Shown here piece after piece: positions 28,001-31,890 of a stretch of 31,890 nucleotides of DNA; position 1 is the first letter of the stretch; each line of letters begins with the position of its first letter. The position numbers and the translations under genes were made by a program. The DNA lies in IMG/VR virus record IMGVR_UViG_3300027906_000078, positions 1-31,890 of that record; one strand, given 5' to 3'. The DNA is from a virus. The notes beneath the pieces are model-generated. The model had not been told where the DNA came from. It did no database searches and saw nothing but the letters and a program-made list of their open reading frames with translations.

Positions 28001-29621
28001 CTGGCTGTGGTTGCGCCATAAGTTGCTGCTGTCCAAACGGCAACTCCATCTGAAATCCTGGCTGTTGTGATGGAATCACAGGCTGATCGAATAGTTCTAA
28101 CTGGTCTACATTACCTACGCCTAGGTTCTGATCTGGAAATAACTCTCCTTGTGTAGGCTCAACAGGCTGCGTTGGCGCAGTACCAAGGTCTGTATCTTCT
28201 GGGAACATCTCCTGCTGTGTTGAACCTTCTGGCATCCCAGGCTCAGCAGGGCTTGCATCTGTATCTTCAGGCGGCGTACCTTGTAGCAGGTCAGCCTCAG
28301 TAGCTTTCTTGAGGTTAGCCACGCCACCGATAGGTGCACCGATAGCAAAGCCTGCGGCAAAAGAGTTAATTAATCTAGCTAGGGTTTCATCGCCCTCGTA
28401 CTCTCGTCCTGTATAAGCGCTTGTTGCACCCATGACGATGGCTTCTTGGCCTGCTTCTGTGACACCTTCTAGTGCGCCACCTACCCCTGCACCTGTAGCT
28501 CCTCTGCGTAGCCTGTTGCCTTTTGACCCTCTTCTTATATTACCGAATATCTTGGCACCTACTACAAACTCAGGGATTGTATCTAATAGAGCATACGGAA
28601 CACCTGCGCTTAACGCAGTCATCTTAGCACCAAAGTCACTGGGGTCTATGCCGCTTTCCAAAAGCTCTGAGTAAACATCAGATGATGCAATACCAAAGTT
28701 GTTTGCGTAGCCTAACGTAACTGCTCCCGCAATGCCTGATGCACGTTTGAGCGTCTTACCCTTGTCAGTCTTTAGGAAGGCTTTGGCCGCTGCCTTGCCG
28801 TCCCTAGCTTTAATTGTTGCATATTCTTCTGCTGCTTCTTTAACAGCTTTTTTAAACGCAGCTTTACCTGTAATACCTGCAATCGTACCGCCTATAGAAC
28901 CTAATCCTGGCCCTGCTGTAGCAGAACCTGCGACAAAACCTATGGCTCCTGCGGCAATAGTCTCAAGAAGCATTGGCCCTTGTGTACCAAGTACACCTAC
29001 GAACCATTCAACTGGGCCTAGGTCTGCATCAGCACCAAACCCAACGTCAGTAAACTCACCTGTAAATGGACTGTTCTTACGGATGTCTTCTTCTGCACGC
29101 TCCATGACACCAAGGCCATACTCATCAGCACCTACCAGTACAGCACCTGCACCGAATAGAGAACGTAGCTGAGCTATACCTGTACTCCAGTTCTCGGCAA
29201 AGCGGCGTTTTAGTGTAGGGTCAGTAATAGATTTAATATATCTACCGTACTCATCTGGCGTTATCTGTTGCCAGCTTCCAGCAGGTGCAGCCTGCCTTGG
29301 CTTATCTAGAAACTCACGAGATTTTACAGCAGCATCAGCGTCGTCAAGATCAAACAATGACCCGTTTACAAACACTTTGTTTTGCTGTGGATCAAATAGA
29401 ACATTAGGGCCAGTTGGGGCAGGACGTTTTACTTCAGGCAGTGCGAACTGAGATATACCTTTATTATACTCAGCATCAATCTCTGTACCAAGTGCTTCTC
29501 TCTTACCTATAAGATTGCCTAGTCCGATATTTGGCGCTGGATCATAGGGATTACCGTAGGGATTTAGATCCATTGCGCCGAGTGTAGAACTACCAAAAGA
29601 TTTAAGTCCTGCTTTTGCCAT
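22047..29621 (-). CDS. Giant polyvalent virion protein with metallopeptidase domain
   Basis: A ~2524-aa protein, nearly a quarter of this window. The ATG at 29621 has GGAG upstream and lies 7 bases after the previous stop; an earlier in-frame start (29678) would overlap that gene. Order seen: short N-terminal region; Gly/Ala-rich hydrophobic segments (about 190-440) that could insert in a membrane; a long Gln/Pro/Glu/Ala-rich linker (about 450-930); a zincin with VVAHEAMGHFGMG (H1176, E1177, H1180); a long helical body; and a C-terminal region typical of PLxRFG/LPD38-bearing polyvalent proteins (RPEMARGNVGQYLFIYKQF, GLPFADDL, FGDLIPLTGAL). Such proteins are packaged and injected with DNA; the peptidase may act on host proteins. 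A second gene is nested in the linker. Confidence 0.85.
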   Translation of the reverse strand: MAKAGLKSFGSSTLGAMDLNPYGNPYDPAPNIGLGNLIGKREALGTEIDAEYNKGISQFALPEVKRPAPTGPNVLFDPQQNKVFVNGSLFDLDDADAAVKSREFLDKPRQAAPAGSWQQITPDEYGRYIKSITDPTLKRRFAENWSTGIAQLRSLFGAGAVLVGADEYGLGVMERAEEDIRKNSPFTGEFTDVGFGADADLGPVEWFVGVLGTQGPMLLETIAAGAIGFVAGSATAGPGLGSIGGTIAGITGKAAFKKAVKEAAEEYATIKARDGKAAAKAFLKTDKGKTLKRASGIAGAVTLGYANNFGIASSDVYSELLESGIDPSDFGAKMTALSAGVPYALLDTIPEFVVGAKIFGNIRRGSKGNRLRRGATGAGVGGALEGVTEAGQEAIVMGATSAYTGREYEGDETLARLINSFAAGFAIGAPIGGVANLKKATEADLLQGTPPEDTDASPAEPGMPEGSTQQEMFPEDTDLGTAPTQPVEPTQGELFPDQNLGVGNVDQLELFDQPVIPSQQPGFQMELPFGQQQLMAQPQPVQQEMELVAPVGAQADLFGEGTTATPPMPEPAPIDPRPVQDVVKTIQRTAAAQQQPNLLQERMQEAAQRKVEADAEAERQAQLQAENEAIRAESLRVENQRIERNNRELLTSLEQERAAEEIAAYEAEQQGVTQPDLPPVAAPVQDLPTVPVPVAPPRQLDLFRGVVQLPKPSKAEQKAINKANRLRRKQEREAEKAAEEAARPMTPAEARAAGQGALFTQRGQPTVAAIQPIASQALTNLRRAVEETTTPQQVDISQLNIPPQVDPVVAEAVNKLQQQVAKLQEAQDNVVQEQSPAEVDGGESAGVGTGTGQPDTQEQRTTRKDRSKERLREAQDRKKASAAEEAEAATREADSQQGTQEDSVQGGTVQVALDPEKNAEEIAILEVIEEFENDQGKTLSDIDTEANYLMDIAYWAPAPTGSNAAAVDEKAARTRAKAYVDKAFTAPSDFSEGQLKMLDKRFVKYALTYDSLSSIKPWYEYATRRGLVERIAKDVKITGKPHEAIMGNAQAPLTNAAPAVEEDSDTMDAAMKAADEKTGRFFLMEDGTPINNPLPKLRVQAIVNKAISKLKVKPKVSVFRDQNDLLRTNPELYKRIAERRPNFADAPAAGVSLGDEIVIFSDRIKTEKQAKFVVAHEAMGHFGMGAFMDRKTLEKNLENVYLSDSSLRVMVNRRVEMGMERIEAIEEEMANRAADLDSSVIKQIWYAVKDALNKLGFDFTDDLARYMLRQSRRNLLQGGSGLVSMQELGRNLQSLQRDNTLVRYSLAEDTADVATRALNSNAYVKRSGNYGGMRALKKMIADLKDIEKITDVGVFFGKLAENVQSLDNMATRSDGLQQVFNIFQARANRARRFLSNYESLTAFSNSAFSFTDENGNKQGGPTREELLQAGKLLAHGALYKADQVTDAEIRDLSVTDLDGETQLKDLVFIQDGKVGIHRELFEAAKQVGQVSREDFANGNVITSVENPQTGAVETKPFDLGVPITDRVWRIYNEQREAVNQSALDVVRSTIEGAIAQKDATISSFKESYRMSDQDVSVMRRVMDRYVDIYQKDAKNEGGTLTYNQESLQDARDFLREINRALFNKDKVQDWKEAREKTAKFQGVDFQPIIDGLDSLSDKNYSKEQANLITSAIGNLYLLEVNMANAQFNAKRTIMTSYVPFTRRGDHQIRLVAYNDNNEEVKLNDIWKSVLPYYQAQGRDDARVIAKNLNDEFGGTEFTIEDDTGQERTITFRAITEKKRQGSVLGQQFSLEDFTATLARLDVNINPTELERITEALTKQTDRARRSLERTGVPGWDEDVVRSTAEYLETQGHISGQVFYRHRLNNIMLRDSFWRGDESKLRKLYAQTQRTDLDPEDMRRANTEYDKYAYMYQYMAGDGRNQAINRVTGKPMKNLGRGEDYRAAALGLQQFYADVANINDSTEDLLSGETGSRLKMWTVVAQLGGSVATAFINTVSMMTHSVPYLATYNEARGFGGGFGISNAALEMQLAARNMFDFKLSDATYITNIIGKQQLLDKYGITNDEAKFLASATSEGVLQAAQANALIGTARGGIHSNKLQGAVKAWMSMFSYTEQLNRRSTALAAFRLHKKRAIANSPEYTQLEALGESLREQRGVQEKFLDLEGRINSEATEFARTAVNTSQGEYGMFNRPEMARGNVGQYLFIYKQFSIITIQMMKGMSPQGRLMFLGMLFLMSGIKGLPFADDLADLIDTLLQLFGIKKASVEEEVIRLFEGLAPGSAKWMMRGFLDQISAGTFSTRLGFGDLIPLTGALRAGADSSRELTNFFGPVYSGLEGAFVTAGSFSKYAAGVVGLRDQTSSFTGSLRNLPVAGLRGVIDAHTYFDTGAVTNSQGKVIDPSADWAQIALRAAGFYPSVATRENDIVRLGKFKAEYVKYLRGDYTAAYVKAYVEKDRARMREVVGMVRDWNIIHRGTAFEFKDFEKRAKRSAKSAAMPTGQRYLKTAPTAIRNDLEELMRIYALNDEKF
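26888..27136 (-). CDS. Nested gene: SKAQQR-type small phage protein, 82 aa, overlapping the giant gene
   Basis: Lies entirely inside the giant gene, same strand, different frame. Its ATG (27136) has a perfect AGGAGG (27151-27146) nine bases upstream. The protein begins MSFKSKAQQRWMVENLPELA and continues with PKNKELPERIGL, then a very basic helix. FKSKAQQR-W/F-M followed by a PEL/PEM helix and K-x-LPER is a pattern I know from small stand-alone phage proteins near structural genes, of unknown function. Such a pattern would not arise by chance in a shadow frame. In the main frame the same bases encode only low-complexity linker (QEQSPAEVDGGES and similar), so the overlap costs the host protein little. 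Confidence 0.85.
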   Translation of the reverse strand: MSFKSKAQQRWMVENLPELAQELASQTPKNKELPERIGLKSASEKRKIARKQAQLRKLKQPLGKLTVNKVRRKIAYRGELFK

Positions 29622-29628
29622 TATTATC

Positions 29629-31890
29629 TCACTCCGATGCGGATTTATATGCTTCCGCTGTTGCGCTTGCGTCTGCACTACCCGTGTTTAACGCCATAGC
29701 TTGTGAAGGACTTAGCGGCGTAAGTTTAGGTCTTACTACCGCTTGACCGTCTACAGTAACTGTGTCGGCTTGCGGCTCTAATAAGAAGTACTGTCCATTA
29801 TCATAGATTAATGCGTACCCATCTCCTAGTGCTTTGAACTCACCCTTGCGTGCTTTTAGCTCTTCAAGGTATGCCTTACCTGCGTTCTCAAGGTTCTTGA
29901 GTTTAAGGTCGCCTAGTAGTTTATCCCGTTGTTTAGTTAGCTCTGCTTCAAGATCAACATTCTTCTCGAACAAGTATGTTTCTTTCTTAGTTTTAGCATC
30001 ACGATACTGTGCGCTGTATGTAGATTGTAGTTTATCTATTAGCTGATTGTAGGTGTAAGTGGCTTGTGTCTGCCCCTGAACTACAACGTCAAACCTACCA
30101 TCAGAACGTGGTACAACTTGAATATCCAAGCCTGAGTAAGCTGACAACACTGCCCCTGCGCGAGCAGTCGAACCGTAGGATAAATCCTGTAGTGCCTGTG
30201 CGCCTTGTACAAACAGCAGTTTGTTATCAAACTCAGCCATCTGTTCAGTAGCTGCTCTTTTTAGCCCTATAGCACCTGGAAACTGTTGGCCATCAGAGGT
30301 AATACCACCTTCTAAAAGAAGAAAGTTTTGCTCGCGTAGTGCTTCTGCTTGCGCTCTAAGCTCATTATATCTAGTTAGGCCACCTGGCTGGATAGCAGCA
30401 ATCTCTGCTAAACGCTCTAGTTCTCTAGCTTTCTGATTGTTTCTTTCTACTCTGCGGTTGATGAGATTAATATTTTCATTGACAGTATCTACAACACGCT
30501 TGCGTTGATCCAAAATGTTTTGGATTTCTATACCAATCTTAGGTGGATCTTGAAGAAACTTAATAATCGTATCATCTTCAGGCTCTACACCATCGTTTGC
30601 AAGAGATGGCGTTTCTTCCCCATCTGAACCTTTTACCACGACCTCAGGTAGTACAACAACTTCAGTAGACGTATCTGTAGACGTATCTGTAGACGTATCT
30701 GTAGATGTGGACGTAGTCGTGTCAGTTTCAGTAGTCTGTGTGCTTGTCGGAGTTACACCAAACTGCGCCCCGTAAGTATTATATATGTGGTTATACAGCG
30801 TGATATACGCACGGCTGTAGTCAGAGTTGGTAATGTTGCCATCGTGAGCTTTTAGTGGACGGCCTTTTTCTAATACAGTATTGGCGTTAGCTTGATACCC
30901 AGCACCCCAGAGGGACTTATCAAGACCGATAGCTTTGTTGTATACAAGCTGAGCAAGGCCACCCATCAAATCGCTAGCAGGAGACTGTGGGCCTTGGCCT
31001 CTGAAGTTTGGCTTACGCATGTTAGAAAACGAAGCAATAGCCAGTTCCATACGCGCTTGGTCAATAGTACCATCTTCACGTTTGAAAGCGTTTGCAATTA
31101 CTGGACGATTAGCAGGATCAGCAAAAAAACTTTTTAGTCTTTCAAACTGGGCTGGCATAACTTGCATACCGCCTTTAGCACCTGCTCTACTGGTATCTTT
31201 GCTTCTACCAAAATCAGATTCAATGCCATAAATTGCAAGCGCAGCAATAGGATCAATACCAAGCTTGTTAGCTAAATCTATAAGCTCTCTAGTCTTGGGT
31301 TTATTTAAAGAATCCGGTAGCGTACTGATTCTACCAGAAATAAGTTTGTCAGTTTGTGCAGTGCTGCTTTGTACAACACGAGAGGTAGTACGCTCATCTC
31401 TTTGATTTATATACTCTAAAGCAAATACCAGTGGATCTTGTTTAGCTATCGGTATAAGGTTTGGGTTGTTATAGAAAAGAGTAAAAGCCTCTTCACTGTT
31501 ATACCAAGAGTGTGCATCACCCTGCTCTTTAGTTACATTCCGAGTACCCATCCCGCCTTTGCGGCGAATACCCGTGCCTTTATAGATGTCTGCAATAGAC
31601 CTCTTCAAATCATTCTGGCGTTTTCTTTCGAGTCTAGCTGCAGAAGATTTACCGCTAGCATCTGGTACAACAGGGCCAGGCATGGGTAGTAAACCTGCTG
31701 TACCTTCAGCAAACGGATCTGCAAGAGTAACAGTTTCAGTCTGCCGCAAAACATCATCAAACGCAGTAGACACATCAGTATCTGTAGTCGTGTCAGTAGT
31801 CGTGTCAGTAGTTGTATCAGTAGTATCCGTAGTCGTGTCAGTAGTTGTATCCGTAGTCTGATCTGTCTTTTTATCTGTGGTCACAGGTGG
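29629..31890 (-). CDS. Virion protein with lytic transglycosylase domain, 5' end beyond the window
   Basis: At least 751 residues; the frame is still open at the right edge, so the true start probably lies outside (the GTG at 31884 has no support). Residue numbers count from that GTG. Asp/Thr repeats at 8-37; a soluble transglycosylase-like domain at about 195-370 with catalytic Glu222 in IYGIESDFGRS and GAKGGMQVMP at 235-244; a second Ser/Thr/Asp repeat (about 389-411); then coiled-coil helices. It probably cuts peptidoglycan locally during DNA ejection, like T7 gp16. It is followed seven bases later by the giant protein, and both are likely internal or ejected proteins. GH23 versus GH103 cannot be settled by eye. 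Confidence 0.85.
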   Translation of the reverse strand, partial: PPVTTDKKTDQTTDTTTDTTTDTTDTTTDTTTDTTTDTDVSTAFDDVLRQTETVTLADPFAEGTAGLLPMPGPVVPDASGKSSAARLERKRQNDLKRSIADIYKGTGIRRKGGMGTRNVTKEQGDAHSWYNSEEAFTLFYNNPNLIPIAKQDPLVFALEYINQRDERTTSRVVQSSTAQTDKLISGRISTLPDSLNKPKTRELIDLANKLGIDPIAALAIYGIESDFGRSKDTSRAGAKGGMQVMPAQFERLKSFFADPANRPVIANAFKREDGTIDQARMELAIASFSNMRKPNFRGQGPQSPASDLMGGLAQLVYNKAIGLDKSLWGAGYQANANTVLEKGRPLKAHDGNITNSDYSRAYITLYNHIYNTYGAQFGVTPTSTQTTETDTTTSTSTDTSTDTSTDTSTEVVVLPEVVVKGSDGEETPSLANDGVEPEDDTIIKFLQDPPKIGIEIQNILDQRKRVVDTVNENINLINRRVERNNQKARELERLAEIAAIQPGGLTRYNELRAQAEALREQNFLLLEGGITSDGQQFPGAIGLKRAATEQMAEFDNKLLFVQGAQALQDLSYGSTARAGAVLSAYSGLDIQVVPRSDGRFDVVVQGQTQATYTYNQLIDKLQSTYSAQYRDAKTKKETYLFEKNVDLEAELTKQRDKLLGDLKLKNLENAGKAYLEELKARKGEFKALGDGYALIYDNGQYFLLEPQADTVTVDGQAVVRPKLTPLSPSQAMALNTGSADASATAEAYKSASE
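30665..30724. repeat. 12-bp tandem repeats encoding D-T-S-T units
   Basis: Three perfect copies of GTAGACGTATCT (30665-30676, 30677-30688, 30689-30700) followed by two diverged units (30701-30712, 30713-30724). On the coding (minus) strand they give an Asp-Thr-Ser-Thr linker. The unit length keeps the frame, so slippage would only lengthen or shorten the linker. Confidence 0.9.
31784..31865. repeat. 12-bp tandem repeats encoding D-T-T-T units
   Basis: About seven units related to GTAGTCGTGTCA (perfect at 31784-31795 and 31796-31807, then variants, one of nine bp). They encode a Thr/Asp-rich stretch of the transglycosylase protein. The unit is a variant of that at 30665-30724, so the two linkers probably share an origin. 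Confidence 0.85.

Noticed and set aside
27733-28053. 106-aa plus-strand frame opposite the giant gene linker
   Set aside because: Cys/Ser/Ala-rich antisense of Gln/Ala/Glu-rich coding sequence; a composition artefact.
28121-28360. 79-aa minus-strand frame inside the giant gene
   Set aside because: Leu/Ser/Arg-rich shadow of the low-complexity linker with no recognisable motif. It was considered because the nested gene at 26888-27136 is real.
28732-29172. 146-aa plus-strand frame opposite the giant gene
   Set aside because: Pro/Ala/Ser-rich antisense frame over the Gly/Ala-rich hydrophobic segments; no domain and no operon context.
30665-31865. 12-bp repeats as possible CRISPR or integration sites
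   Set aside because: They are in-frame codon repeats encoding Asp/Thr/Ser linkers.

Overview
The window looks like part of the genome of a double-stranded DNA tailed phage, podovirus-like in gene content. It carries both terminase subunits, a phage replication module (family A DNA polymerase, primase-helicase, SNF2-type helicase, two PD-(D/E)XK-type nucleases, single-stranded-DNA-binding protein), a transglycosylase-bearing virion protein and a giant polyvalent protein. Genes are tightly packed with ATGA/TAATG overlaps and strong ribosome binding sites of the GGAGGTAACTATG kind. No tRNA, rRNA, integrase, CRISPR array or insertion sequence was recognised. The host cannot be read from the sequence; the small proteins and the giant protein resemble those of marine podoviruses, which is an impression from family knowledge and not a search result.

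Layout. (1) Positions 45-2724, minus strand: small terminase, a zinc-ribbon protein, a 69-aa protein, large terminase, a terminator hairpin and a 64-aa protein. (2) Positions 2725-3071: a divergent control region with a perfect 21-bp tandem repeat, a TTGACA promoter candidate inside an inverted repeat and a 15-bp palindrome. (3) Positions 3072-6151, plus strand: a run of small, mostly unknown early-type proteins, including two paralogous ~120-aa proteins. These flank a 603-bp non-coding region (3918-4520) full of repeats that is a candidate replication origin or control centre. (4) Positions 6152-12531: a MoxR ATPase / DUF3150-like / metallopeptidase-VWA triplet, unknown proteins, a proteasome-like Ntn hydrolase and an HTH-DUF6378 protein. 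(5) Positions 12533-22050: the replication and recombination module. (6) Positions 22047-31890, minus strand: a ~2524-aa polyvalent protein and, upstream of it, the transglycosylase protein, which runs off the right edge.

How it fits together: the plus-strand block from 3072 to 22050 reads as one early/middle programme. It would take over or remodel the host (small proteins, MoxR-VWA, Ntn hydrolase) and then replicate the genome. The two minus-strand blocks are late packaging and ejection genes. The plus and minus programmes diverge at 2725-3071 and collide at 22047-22050, where the two opposing stop codons share one palindromic CTAG.

The most notable observation is a second gene, 26888-27136, nested out of frame inside the giant gene on the same strand. 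It has a perfect AGGAGG ribosome binding site and encodes a recognisable phage 'SKAQQR' type small protein. Other points of interest are the repeat-rich non-coding region with a shared AACTTGACA motif, the duplicated early genes, the MoxR-DUF3150-VWA plus proteasome-like set, and a leucine at the Pol I Phe762-equivalent position of the DNA polymerase.
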